Below are positions 1-10,155 of a DNA stretch of 64,000 nt, one piece after another (the first letter of the stretch is position 1; each line of letters begins with the position of its first letter). The notes beneath the pieces were generated by a model. That model saw only the letters and a program-made list of their open reading frames with translations, was not told where the DNA came from and made no database searches. The translations under genes were made by a program, and so were the position numbers. Source of the DNA: Sva-07 sp963747375 (GTDB lineage: Bacteria > Actinomycetota > Acidimicrobiia > Acidimicrobiales > Ilumatobacteraceae); NCBI GenBank assembly GCA_963747375.1, contig CAVVFL010000014.1:326933-390932 (forward strand), read 5' to 3'.

Positions 1-426
1 GTCACCGGTGCCGATCATCATCGGTGGCGGCGGGGCGAAGCAGACGCCCGCGCTGGCCGCTCGTTATCGCCGCCGAGTTCAACACGCCGTTCGCGCCCCG
101 ACGAGTTCTTCACGACGCAGTGCGATCGTGTCGCGGGCGGCCTGCGAATCCATCGACCGGGACCCGCGACGATGATGTTCTCCGCGGCGCTCATCGTGTG
201 CGGTGGCGCTGACGAGGCCGAGGTGATCCGGCGCGCGGCGGCCATCGGGCGACGAGCCCGAGGAACTCCGCGAGAACGGCGCCGCCGGCACGCCCGACGA
301 GGTCGCCGCCACACTGCGGGCATGGGCCGAGGCCGGCGCCGAGCGGATCTACCTGCAGGTGATGGATCTCGGCGACCTCGACCACCTGGACCTCATCGCC
401 CCGAGGTCGCGCCGAATCTCGCCTGA
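1..426 (+). pseudogene. LLM-class (F420-like) oxidoreductase, C-terminal fragment, frameshifted
   Basis: Only the C-terminal part is inside the window. Pieced across frames it reads VPIIIGGGGAKQTPAL, then AAEFNTPFAP, then a tail with TPDEVAATLRAWAEAGAERI and LEVAPNLA-like ending at a TGA. The PVIIGGGG strand, the long helix about 'DEVA..L..W...GAERIYLQ' and the length fit the luciferase-like monooxygenase (LLM) fold, which in actinobacteria usually binds F420. At least three one-base frameshifts lie in 426 bases (near 67, 100 and 250), so no single frame covers it. Because protein similarity is kept on both sides of each shift, sequence error near a contig end is more likely than decay. Substrate cannot be told. 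Confidence 0.55.
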
Positions 427-545
427 CCCGCGCTCACCCGCCGCACTCCCCACGTATTTCCCCACATGCTTGCGTGACGATTCGGTGGGGGGGCCCAGCG
501 GGACTCCAGCGCAGAACGCGGATCTGGGGGGATCAGCACGTCGGG

Positions 546-2239
546 GTGAGCATCACGATCTATCCGGCCCGCACCATCGTCACGATGGATCCCGCACAGC
601 CGGAGGTGGCGGCAGTCGCCGTCCACGACGGCAAGGTGCTCGCGGCCGGCTCGCTCGAGGAATGCGCCAGCTGGGGACCGCACCGGATCGATCGCCGCTT
701 CGTCGACCACGTCCTGACGCCGGGGATGATCGAGGCACACGGTCACCGTTTGGAAGGGGCGTTCTCACTGCTTCCCCTACGTGGGCTGGTTCGACCGCCA
801 CCGGGTCGACGGAGGGACCACCCGGGAATCCGGACCTACCGGACGCGTTCCTCGACCGATTGCGAGAGGTCGACGACGAGACAGGAGGGTCCGTCCGGAG
901 CCGATCGTGGTCGGCGGATTCGACCCGATCTACTTCACCGGCGAGGAGCGACTCACCCGCGACCACCTCGACGGAGTTCGACCGACCGACCGATCTTCGT
1001 GTTCCACGCGCGATGCGCGCCTCGCGACGGTCAACACCGCGATGCTCGAACGTCAACGAGATCACCCGCGGCGACCACCACCCGGCGTCGACCGCGACGC
1101 GGTAACGGCGAACCGAACGGCGAAGTTGCAGGAGATGCCGGCGATGGCCTGGCATGGCTGGATGGCAGGGCGACCCGTGGCACGATCAACGACCCGACGG
1201 CGATCAAGGCGGTCGGACAGATCTGCGCGGACCAGGGCATCACGATGTTGTGCGACCTCGCAGCGCTCCAGGCTGGCAGTCCCGACGGCCAGGCGACTGT
1301 GGCACGAGGTCGTGGACCAGGACGACTATCCGTGGCGCATCCTCCAGCGTCACGTGCACGGGCGGCCGGCGGGCAGCACCCACCTGGGCAGACGGCGCCG
1401 AGCTGATGCTGCAGCTGGCGGCCGCCGACACCGACAAGCTGCGCTCCGCCGGCGTAAGATCGTGCTCGACGGCTCGATCCAGGGCTGGACCGCCAAGATG
1501 GGATGGCCGGGCTACTACACCGGCGACCGACCACGGGCATGGACGGTGCCGCCCGAGCAGTTCGTGGACTGGCCCGCCGTTCCACGAGGCCGGCGTCAAC
1601 GTCCACGTCCACTGCAACGGCGACCGACGATCGACGCGCTGGATCGACACCGTCGAACAACTCGTAAGCGACGTGCCCGTGGCTCGACCACCGCCACACC
1701 GTCGCAGCACTGCCAGCTGACCACCCGGCGCGAGTTCCGGCGCGATGGCGAAGCTCGGCATGTGCGCCAACATCTTCGCCAACCACCTCTGGTACTGGGG
1801 CGACCAGCACCAGCGACATCACGCGTCGGTCCCGAGCGGGCGAACGGATGGAGCCGGCGGCGACCGCCAAGCGCGAGGGCGTGCCGTTCTCGCTGCACAC
1901 CGACGCCAACGTCACGCCGCTCGGCCAGCTCCACACGATGTGGTGCGCGGTCAACCGGGTGACGCCGTCGGGTCGGGTGCTCGGCGAGCACGAGAAGATC
2001 TCGGCGCATCGACGCGCTGTAGGCGGTCACGCTAGGACGCGCCTACCAGATGCACCTCGACCACGAGCTCGGCAGCATCGAGAGCGGCAAGCCGGCCGAC
2101 TTCACCGTGCTGGAGGAGCACCCGCTGAACGTCGACCCGATGGAGATCAGGGACATCGGCGTCTGGGGCACCGTGGTCGGCGGCCGCCCGTTCGAGGCCG
2201 CCCGCCCCTCAAGGACGAACCACCCAGAGGCGGCGCTGA
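546..2239 (+). pseudogene. Amidohydrolase family 3 (YtcJ-like) metal-dependent hydrolase, multiply frameshifted
   Basis: A GTG start at 546 opens a typical amidohydrolase beginning: VSITIYPARTIVTMDP, VHDGKVLAAG and LTPGMIEAHGH, the last being the first metal-binding strand (normally HxH). Later pieces in other frames give FPYVGWFDRHR, VLDGSIQGWTA, VNVHVHCNGDR, FSLHTDANVTP, and a C-terminal ESGKPADFTVLEEHPLNVDP, which is the small beta-sandwich end of the family. The order and size (about 560 residues) match the YtcJ/LAF-like family 3 amidohydrolases. At least six frame changes are needed, so the exact end (2239 is the first stop in one plausible frame) is uncertain. The next gene starts about 40 bases later on the same strand. 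Substrate unknown. Confidence 0.6.
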
Positions 2240-2279
2240 CTGCGAGTCGGCACCACGCGGACTGCCACGATGCAGATCA

Positions 2280-3474
2280 GTGGCGAACACAGGGCTCGGC
2301 GGACCACTCGACGGCGTGAAGGTACTGGACTTCTCGGTGATGATCTCCGGGCCGCTCGCCGCGATGATGCTCGCCGACCAGGGAGCCGACGTCATCAAGG
2401 TCGAGTCGCCCGGACTCGGCGACATCATGCGATTCCTCGGCACCAACAAGGGCGGGATGACCGGCATCTTCGCGAACAACAACCGCGGGAAACGCTCGAT
2501 CGTCGTCGACCTCAAGCAAGCCGCCGGAACCGACCTCGTCCGCCAACTCGTCGAGGACGCCGACGTGCTCATCCAGAACTTCCGGCCCGGAGCGATGGAC
2601 CGACTCGGGCTCGGCTACGACGACGTGAAGTCGATCAATCCCGACCTCATCTACACCTCGATCTCCGGCTACGGACAAGACGGGCCGTACAGCAGCCGAC
2701 GGGTGTACGACAACGTGATCCAGGCCGCCTCCGGCCTGGCGAGCGTGCAGGGCGACCCGGCGACCGGCGAGCCGGCGCTCTACCGGACACTCATCTGCGA
2801 CAAGACGACCGCGTACACCGCCGCGCAGGCGATCACCGCGGCATTGTTCGCGAGGGCCTCGGGCAGGGCCGCCGGCCAGCACATCGAGCTCGCGATGCTC
2901 GACGCGGCGATCGCCTTCATGTGGCCCGACTCCGCGATGGACGCCGCACTGCTCGACGACGACGTGATGCGGGCGCCGACGATCGCCGCCAACTACGCGA
3001 TCACCCGACTGGCCGACGGGTTCGCCGCGGCATCGCCGGTCACCGACTCGGAGTTCCGCGGGCTGTGCGCGGCGCTCGGGGTTCCCGAGGTCGCCGACGA
3101 TCCTCGGTTCGCCGACGTGATGTCGAGAATGGCGAACGTCGGCGCGATGGCGGAGCTGCTCATCGACGCCGCCATGTCGTGCACGATCGACGACTTCACG
3201 ACCCGGTCGGTCGAACACGATGTCCCGGCGTCGAAGATCACCTCGCTCGAGGAGATCCACGACGATCCGCAAGTGGTCCACAACGCGGTGTTCGTCGAGC
3301 GCGAGCACCCGCTCGCCGGACGGGTGCGAGAGCCCCGAGCGGCCGCACGACTCTCGGCCACGCCACAGCGGATGAGCGATCACGCACCCGCGTTCGGCCA
3401 GCACAGCGACGACATCGTCACCGAGCTCGGCCTGGACGCCGACGGCGCTGCGCGCGGCCGGCGTGATCTTCTGA
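2280..3474 (+). CDS. CaiB/BaiF family CoA-transferase (family III)
   Basis: Family III CoA-transferases move CoA between acyl-CoA donors and carboxylic acid acceptors. The protein begins VANTGLGGPLDGVKVLDFS at a GTG and carries the family landmarks: SGPLAAMMLADQGADVIKVESP near residue 25, FANNNRGKRSIVVDLK near 65, VLIQNFRPGAMDRLGLGYDD near 100, and LAMLDAAIAFMWPDSAMD near 205, which includes the conserved Asp that forms the enzyme-bound anhydride. Length about 397 residues is normal. One extra base near 3441-3449 throws the last eight residues out of frame; correcting it gives an ending ALRAAGVIF and a TGA at 3472-3474. It follows the amidohydrolase and faces the next gene. The acid substrate cannot be read from sequence. 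Confidence 0.85.
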
Positions 3475-3518
3475 CCCGCCGATCCCGGCCGGGCGTCGTT
3501 CTCGATGACCCGGCCAAC

Positions 3519-4776
3519 TCAGCCGGCCACGAACCCACCCGCGGCGAGCGCACGGTCGACGATCGCCGCGAGGCGCACGGTCTCGCTCGGGTTCTCGCCA
3601 CTCACGGTGATCGCCCACGTGACATTGTCGGCGCGGTCGAACACCATCGCGTGCGTGCTCTCGATGGTTCCGGTGTGGCCGACGGCGCCACCGCCGTAGA
3701 GGATCAGGCCCATCCCGTAGCCGCGATCCGGCGTCGCGGGGTCGGTCGCGCTGGTCTTCATCGCCGCCACCGTCGCCGGCTCGAGTGGCTTCCATCCGGG
3801 TGTGTCGGCGTCGAGTGAGTCGATGATCTTCACGAGGTCCGCCGGCGTCGCCACCCACGCCCCGGCCGCGCCGAGCACCTCCATGTAGTTGCGGCCCGTG
3901 ACCGTGCGGTGCTCCGTTTCGCCCGGGCCGGGGTCGTAGGTCGGGGCCAGTCGCATGCCCGAGATCCCGAGTGGGGTCAGCAGGCGCTCGTACACGACCT
4001 GCTCGTACGGTTCGCCCGTGAGGTGCTCGATCAGCAACCCGAGCACGCAGTAGTTCATGTTGCTGTAGCGGAAGCCACCGCCCGACAACGACCGACCGAG
4101 CCCGACGGCGGCCGCTTCCTCGCACGAACCGACCTGGTTGCGGAAGAAGAGGTTCTCGTACTGGGCCAGACCGGAGGTGTGCGTGAGCAATTGACGCACG
4201 GTGATGGCGGTGACGGCAGGGTCCGGCGCGGCGATCCCGACATCGTCGGCGACCAGCGCTCCGACCGGATCGTCGAGGCCGACGAGGCCCTCCTCCACCA
4301 GCTGCAACACCGTGATCGCCGTGATCGTCTTCGAGATGCTGGCGAGACGGAACGCATCCGTCGTCGTCACCGCGTCGAACGTGTCGGGAACCCGTGCCCC
4401 GAATGCGGCGGTGTGCTCGATCTCACCGTCGATCGCCACCGCGACCGACACCGCATCGGACCCGCCGCCGAGCACCGACCGGACGATCTCCTGGTCGAAT
4501 GCCGCCCACCCGGTCGGTGCCGGCACGTCGACATCGTCCAACGAAGCGACACCCGGGGAGGGGCGCGATCGTCACCCTGGTGACGCTGTAGCCCGGGAAC
4601 GGCAACGGATCACGGTCGGCGATGTCGAACAACTCCGTGGTCGATGCCGCCGACGACGACACCGGTGCCTTCGACACGGCGGTCCCTTCCGACTCCGCCA
4701 TCGGTGACGAGCAGCCGCACAGCGCGACTCCGACCGCGGCGAGCGCCGCGAGGTGGTGGCGTCGGGAACCGTGCAC
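3519..4776 (-). CDS. Serine hydrolase, class C beta-lactamase fold, probable lipoprotein
   Basis: The mature part shows the three catalytic motifs of the beta-lactamase/DD-peptidase fold: FRLASISKT (SxxK), FRYSNMNYC (YxN) and VGHTGTI (HTG, equivalent to KTG). A frame shifted by one base upstream encodes a short signal ending ALCGCSS, a lipobox, followed by a Ser/Ala linker; a single extra base near 4560 separates the two parts. Corrected length is about 418 residues, normal for a secreted esterase or carboxypeptidase of this group. The GTG at 4776 is the best start I find but an ATG eight bases upstream in another frame is possible if another indel exists. It acts outside the membrane; whether it acts on peptidoglycan or on esters is unknown. 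Confidence 0.8.
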
Positions 4777-4832
4777 CCGGCCATGATGACCCGTCGACGC
4801 ACCAGCGGTGGCGGCACCGCTCGACGACGAGT

Positions 4833-5743
4833 TCAGGACGCGGTCGGCAGGCGCTGCTCGAGCGTGAGCACGGGGGCGAAGAGGTCGCCGAGCTCGTCGA
4901 CACGCTCGAGCACGTCGGCGGCCTCGAAGCGCAACGTCGCACTCGCCGGCGGCGCACTGCTCGACCTCGTCCCACGTCACCGGCGTCGACACCGTCGGCT
5001 CGGGCCGGGCCCGCAGCGAGTACGGCGCGATCGTCGTCTTGTGGTGGGCGTTCTGGCTCCAGTCGACGAACATCTTCCCGGGCCGCTCGGCCTTGGCCAT
5101 CTCGTGGTGACCCGGTCGGGCATGCTGGCGTTCCATCACCTGGCCCGACGGCGAGCGCGAAGTCGGCGGCGCGCTCGTGGGTGCACCGGCGTGTTCAGCG
5201 GCACGTACAGCTGGAGTCCCTTCGATCCCGAGGTCTTGCACCAGCCCTCCAGGCCCGACCGCGTCGAGCACGGTCGCGCACCCCGAGCGCCACCTCGCAG
5301 CACTCGACGATCGCGGCCGGCGCACCGGGATCGAAGTCGAACACCAGCGCCGCGGGGTGTCGAGGTCGTCGGCGAGCGCCATCGGCGCGTGGAGCTCGAT
5401 CGCCGCCAGGTTGGCCGCCCACACCAGCGCGGCCGGTTCCTCGAGCCGGCAGTACTCGATCCCACCGCCACGGTCGCCCGGGCCCGAGTGCCACCGCGAC
5501 CCACTCGGGCCGGTGCTTCGGGCAGCGCTTCTCGAAGAAGCCCGTCCTTGTCGGTGCCGTCCGGGAAGCGCCGGAACGTGATGCACCGGCCGGCGAGGTG
5601 CGGCAGGATCAACGGCGCGATGCGGGCGTAGTAGTCGATCGACCTCGGCCTTGGTGAACCCCGACGGGTACAGCACCTTGTCGAGGTTGGTGAGCCGGAC
5701 GCGTCCGCGACCGTCGACGTCGACCGTCGATCGGTGGTGCCAT
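4833..5743 (-). CDS. LigD-type NHEJ polymerase/primase domain protein (no ligase domain), frameshifted
   Basis: Pieces in three frames assemble into an archaeo-eukaryotic primase-like polymerase: RVRLTNLDKVLYP, DYYARIAPLILPHLAGRCITF, RFPDGTDKDG, GIEYCRLEEPAALVWAANLAAIELH, LVFDFDPG (the catalytic Asp pair region), GWCKTSGSKGLQLYVPL, and FVDWSQNAHHKTTIAPYSLRA with PVTWDEVE. These are hallmark strings of the PolDom of LigD, which fills gaps at broken ends in non-homologous end joining. The corrected protein is about 300 residues and stops right after the domain, so there is no ligase or nuclease module here. It lies 21 bases downstream of ku on the same strand, an operon. Several one-base shifts split it. 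Confidence 0.8.
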
Positions 5744-5764
5744 CGCCTCGTGCGAGCCGACCCG

Positions 5765-6601
5765 TCAGGCCGACTTCTTCTTCGCCGTCGCCTTCTCCGG
5801 CCGGGTGCCGCGACCGCGGCTTCCTTGGCCGCCGCACGCTCGCCTCGAGCGCGGCCATGAGGTCGACGACCTTCGGCTTCTCGCGCCGCCGCTTCGGGCG
5901 TCTCGAACTCCTCGCCGTCGGCCTTCTTCTGGATCAGCTCCATGACCTCCTCGCGGTACTCGTCGCGGTACTTCTCGGGCTCGAAATCGGCAGCCAGCGA
6001 CTCGACGAGGCTCTCGGCCATCGCCACTTCCTTGTCGTTCACCTCGACGACGTCGAGCGCCCTGCAGCTCGTCGATGTCGGCCGGATCGAGCACCTCGTC
6101 GGCGTACACCATCGTCGACATCACGAGCCGCCCGTCCTCGGCGCGGATCGCCGCCATGTACTGCTTGTTGCGCATCACGAACCGCCCGATCGCGACCTTG
6201 CCGCTGGCCTCCATCGCCCGGGCGAGCAGCACGTACGGCTTCGGCGGACCTGTCGGGGGCCAGGTGGTAGGCGGTGTCGAAGTAGACCGGATCGATGTCG
6301 GCGAGGTCGACGAACTCCTCGAGATCGATCGACTTGGTGGCCGACGGGCATGAACGGCTCGAGCTCGTCGGGGTCGACGACCACGTAGCGGCCCTTCGAG
6401 ATCTCGTACCCCTTGACGATGTGGTCGTCGCCGACCTCGTCACCGGTCTCGGCGTTGACCTTGCGGTAGCGGATGCGCGCCATCGTTGCGCTCGTCGAGC
6501 TGGTTGAACGACACGCTCTGACGGCGCACCGCGTGGAACAACTTGACGGGGATCGCCACCAACCCGAACGAGATCGTCCCACTCCACACCGGCCGTGCCA
6601 T
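5765..6601 (-). CDS. ku: Ku protein, DNA-end binding for NHEJ, frameshifted
   Basis: The corrected product (about 277 residues) starts MARPVWSGTISFGLV and continues IRYRKVNAETGDEVGDDHIVKG, YVVVDPDELEPFMP, IDLEEFVDLADIDPVYFD, YVLLARAMEASGKVAIGRFVMR and YMAAIRAEDGRLVMSTM. This is a standard bacterial Ku core that forms the homodimer ring around broken DNA. A helical C-terminal segment (MAESLVESLAADFEPEKYRDEY) recruits LigD in known systems. It ends in a lysine-rich tail TRPEKATAKKKSA, an extension seen in many actinobacterial Ku proteins. At least three one-base shifts interrupt the frame. Partner polymerase gene follows directly. Confidence 0.85.
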
Positions 6602-6630
6602 GCCCAGAGTCAACCACAACGGTCCGATGC

Positions 6631-6669
6631 GAAACCACGAGACGCGGGGTCTGACCCGCGTCGCGTTTC
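6631..6669. repeat. Palindrome family D, copy 1 (GACGCGGGGTCTGACCCGCGTC core)
   Basis: Inverted repeat with core arms 6641-6651 and 6653-6662 and an outer GAAAC/GTTTC pair. It sits between the membrane-protein stop and the ku start on the minus strand, so it may end transcription of the former. Related cores occur at 46786 and 53586. Confidence 0.6.
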
Positions 6670-7547
6670 AGGAGGCGAGGACGGCGCGGGGGACGATGTC
6701 CATGCCGAAGCCGGTGAGGATGGCGAGATAGAGCAGCCCGGTCGCCGCCATCACCGCCGAGTAGTAGCGCTCGCGCAGGGCCGCCTTGGTGATGAAGATC
6801 AGGATGATCGTGGTCGAGCGCGCACATCACCCACATCCAGCCCAGCATGCCGCCCCACCCGTCGTCGACCGATCCGTTGAGCACGGCGATCATGCCCGTC
6901 GGCAGCAGCATCACGATCACCTCGGCCGGCCACAGCCACGCCAGGGCGTTCACCATCTCGTTGAGCAGGACCGCGGGCAGACCGGGCTGGGTGAGGTACC
7001 AGTGGCCGAGCAGCATGCCGTCGGACAGCGCCCCGATGAATGCGGCGCCGACCAGGGTGCGAGCGATCGCCACCCACGTGTTGCCCCCGGCGTCGAGTGC
7101 CGCCGCCAGCAGACCGATCGAGCCGATGAGCGACCGGGACGAGATCGAGCAACGGCGGGAACTCCGGGCCGACCGATGCCTCGTCGTCACGCTCGGACGC
7201 CGGGGCGTCGACGGTTCGCTCGATACCGGTCATCGCGGCCACTCGCTCGGTGCGACGGTCGTACTCGGCGCGAGCACCGCTGACACCGGCCGCCTTGCGT
7301 CGCACCGACACCATCGAGCGCGAAGAGACAGCTGATCATCACGCCGACCGACGCCGCTTCTCTGACCGGCACGACGCCGAACGCCAACCCGGCGGCGAAC
7401 GAACCGCGCCGCGAAGCAGAAGTAGACACCCCGCAGCAACCATCCGTACCCCAGGCTGGCGATCCGTCGGCGAGTGGTGAACCAGCAGAACAACATGCCG
7501 CCGGTCGCCCACTGCAGGAGCACGGTGGCGGCGTCGAGGCTGATCAC
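6668..7547 (-). CDS. Multi-pass membrane protein of unknown function, frameshifted
   Basis: I do not recognise the family. In order, across frames, the corrected product (about 290 residues) has a first hydrophobic stretch ATVLLQWATGGMLFCWF, then GLAFGVVPVREAASVGVMISC, a soluble charged stretch with ERTVDAPASERDDEASVGPEF, then LIGSIGLLAAALDAGGNTW, LVGAAFIGALSDGMLLGHWY, AEVIVMLLPTGMIAVL, MLGWMWVMCAL and a last helix ending PRAVLAS. About six to eight membrane helices are expected. The GTG at 7547 is supported by a leaderless-type box (TACCGT, 8 nt upstream). It is divergent from the lipoprotein at 7583 with only 35 bases between start codons. Confidence 0.55.
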
Positions 7548-7555
7548 GTTGGAAC

Positions 7556-7561
7556 ACGGTA
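7556..7561 (-). promoter_or_regulatory. Leaderless-type -10 box (TACCGT) for the membrane protein
   Basis: TACCGT ends 8 nt before the GTG at 7547, the spacing expected when transcription starts at the start codon. Confidence 0.55.
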
Positions 7562-7567
7562 ACGCCG

Positions 7568-7573
7568 TAGCCT
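7568..7573 (+). promoter_or_regulatory. Leaderless-type -10 box (TAGCCT) for the lipoprotein at 7583
   Basis: TAGCCT lies 9 nt before the ATG; no Shine-Dalgarno sequence is present between them. Back to back with the minus-strand box at 7556-7561. Confidence 0.55.
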
Positions 7574-7582
7574 GACGGCGCC

Positions 7583-8248
7583 ATGGCCTTCCTCCACCCG
7601 AACGATCGACCGGGTCGTCGTCACCTCAGTGTCCTCGCCTCGTTGCTCGTCGGGGCCGCCGCGCTGACGGCGTGCGCAACGGGACAACGTCCGAGTTTCG
7701 ACGCCGACCAACCGAGCGTCGCCCCGACGGGTGATCCGGCGATCGACGAGGTGCTCGATCGCCTCGACAGTGTCGACCTTCAGCAGTTCACTGCCACGTA
7801 CACGATTCTGACCCGGCTGGGCGGTCTCGAGTCGACCGCCACGGTCGTCCAGGCGGACAACAGTCGCAGATCCGTGACAGTCAACAACGTCCGCTACCTC
7901 GATGGCACCGGAACCTCAGCGACGTGCAACCTCACCACCGACGAATGCGAAGCCGTGATCAACGATGCGCGCACCAGCGACATCCAGGTGACGCACGACT
8001 TCTACGGATCGAGCGTGGCTCGGCGCCTCCGCGTCGATGCCGGTCGCCGGCTGGACAACGCTCGTGGCTACCAGAGCACGATCGCCGGCCAGAACGCAAC
8101 CTGCGCCGACGTTGCGGTCTCCGGTGGAACCAAGACGTACTGCGCGCTCGACACGGGCGTCCTCGCCCGCTACGACGGGGCCGATCTGCTGATCGAACTC
8201 ACCACCGTGGCCGACGTCCCCGACGAGACGCAGTTCGCCACGAATTGA
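7583..8248 (+). CDS. Predicted lipoprotein of unknown function
   Basis: 221 residues. A basic N-terminus (FLHPNDRPGRRH) leads into a hydrophobic signal VLASLLVGAAALTAC; the LTAC lipobox predicts lipid attachment at Cys31. The mature part is about 190 residues, with FTATYTILTRLGGLESTATVVQ and paired cysteines (ATCNLTTDECEA, NATCADVAVSGG, KTYCALDTG). The repeated 'tATV...VR...Y' beta pattern resembles LppX/LolA-like lipoprotein folds, but I cannot assign it. Start supported by a leaderless box. It converges with the SGNH-like gene, with stops 11 bases apart. Confidence 0.8.
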   Translation: MAFLHPNDRPGRRHLSVLASLLVGAAALTACATGQRPSFDADQPSVAPTGDPAIDEVLDRLDSVDLQQFTATYTILTRLGGLESTATVVQADNSRRSVTVNNVRYLDGTGTSATCNLTTDECEAVINDARTSDIQVTHDFYGSSVARRLRVDAGRRLDNARGYQSTIAGQNATCADVAVSGGTKTYCALDTGVLARYDGADLLIELTTVADVPDETQFATN

Positions 8249-8259
8249 CGCCGGGGAGG

Positions 8260-10154
8260 TCAGGGTGGCCCGGTCAGATCGGGATCGGCGCACCAACCCC
8301 CGGGCGTGGAGGCACCGCCCATGGTCGCCGGGCACGGTCGCCGCTCGATCGCGGCGACCTTGCGTGACACGTACTCGGCTGCCGCACGGGCGCCCGACTC
8401 GGTCAGATGGACACCATCGGTGGTCAGCCAGGCGTGCTGCCGCGAACGAGTAGGTGTGCCAGTCCGCGATGATCAGTTCGGGATACCGGCCCGACGTCGC
8501 CGCGGAGCGCAGCAGTTGGTTCATCGCGACGAAGGAGGCACTGTTGGACACGCCCGACGGCGAGACGTAGCCGACGTTCTCGCGATAGGTCATCCACACC
8601 ACCCGGTCGATGCCGCGCGACCGTGCCATGGCGATGACGGTGTCGAGTGCGAGGGCGAACGTCGAAGCAGGGTCGTTGTACCCGACGTCGATGATCGCCA
8701 TGCGGTAGCGCCCGGGCGTGGCGGTCGCGAGCTCGTTCTCGGCCGTCAGCGGGGCGTATCCCTCACGCCCCCGACACGAGGAGCCGATCAAGCGGCGGCA
8801 CGATTCCAGACGACTGTCGAACGTCGCGCCGGCGAGGTACTGGAGCGCCCCGTTCCACCGGATCCCTGCGAAGGACGAATCCGACATGAAGATCACCTCG
8901 GACTGACCGACCGTCATCGCATTGGTGGCCGGCGCCGAGGTGGCGACGACGGGGGCGCCCGTGAACCACCCGGCGACGTCGACGATCACGTGGGCCCCAG
9001 CGTAGGAGTAGACGGCGACGCCACGATCCGACATCCGCGACACCGTCAGTGCGGCGACGGGTTGCGGCCATCGGTAGTTCAACGACGACACGTCCGGCCT
9101 GGACGTGCCCGCCGCGAACATGGACACGAATCCCCACCCGGTCGGCTCAACGACCGTCACATTGGCGACGATCGCCGCGGCGGGAGCGAGGGTCAGGCGC
9201 TTCTCCACGGTCCCGCCCTGGTTGATCGGGTCGAACGAGTTCCGCGAATCCCACGACGCGCTGCGGTGGTTGGGCGACGAACAATCCGTCGGTGGACGAT
9301 GGCGCCGACGAGCCGGTGAACCAGCCCCACACGTCGACGAGCACGTCGGTTTCCATCGACCGGTACACCATGAATCCGTCGGCGCTGACCGCCACGAACA
9401 CTGCGTTCGCTCGCGTGGAATTCCGCTCATCGGTGTTCACCACGGACGTCTCGCCCCGAATGCCCCCGGCGGGATACACCGAGAGGTAACCACTCGATTC
9501 CGCCCCGACCGCGGTCACGCTGACGGCGAGCGCACTCGCGTCGGAGGGGATGCCGGCGGGGAGCGGCACGCGGATCTCGCCGGTACCGCGGCGGCCGGAG
9601 GTGCGGGTGTCGACGACGCGCCTCGGATCGACCCCGACGAAGCGGCCGGCACTGACGGCGCCGGGAGCGTCGACGAACACACCCGTCACGTCGACGATGA
9701 CGTTCGCCGCGGCCGACGTGTAGACGTCGACGGATCCTGACGTGCCCAGCTTCACGACCGCGGAATTGGCCACGGTGTTGCCCCGGTCGTAGTTGAGGTT
9801 CGACACGTCCGGCCGAGGCGACCCGCCCGGATAGACCGACACGAACCCGGTCGCGGTGGTGCCGGTGGCGACGAGGCTGATCGACACGGCTCGTGCCGCC
9901 GCCGGGATGCCGCACCGGCCGATCACCGTCAGTCGCCAGGTGTTGGCGTCGACACGTCCGAGATCGGGCGTCTGTCGTCCGTCGAAGAGCCGACAGGGAG
10001 CGAGCGGCAACAACGCCGTGGTCGCTTCGCCGGCCGGGGACACCTGGCGCACGTTCGCCGCCGCTGCGAGGTCGGCGCCGGGCGCGAGCGTGACGAGCGC
10101 TGCTGCGATGACCGCGATCGCGGTGCCGACGGCTGTCGCCCGGAGGGGCCTCAC
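8260..10154 (-). CDS. Secreted SGNH-type hydrolase with N-terminal tandem beta-repeat domains
   Basis: Starts GTG (VRPLRATAVG) with a signal peptide ending LAAAA. Three related modules of about 110-120 residues follow, each with an 'RLFDGR/RVVDTR/RVVDSR' opening, a 'SVYP(A)GG' or 'SMFAAGTSRPDVSSLNY' strand, and an ending 'VIVDVTGVF', 'VLVDVWGWFTG' or 'VIVDVAGWFTG'. The C-terminal part has SGNH blocks: MSDSSFAG (nucleophile Ser, with SDS in place of the usual GDS), IDVGYND (block III Asn) and DGVHLTESG (block V Asp and His). Two one-base insertions, near 8433 and 9250, split the frame. Corrected length about 630 residues. It starts one base after the M24 peptidase stop, so both are co-transcribed. 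It likely acts on an ester outside the cell. Confidence 0.7.
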
Positions 10155-10155
10155 G

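Noticed and set aside
546..2239. Genuine pseudogene decay of the first amidohydrolase
   Set aside because: Not excluded, but the same insertion-type errors break essential-type genes across the window, so sequence error is the simpler explanation.
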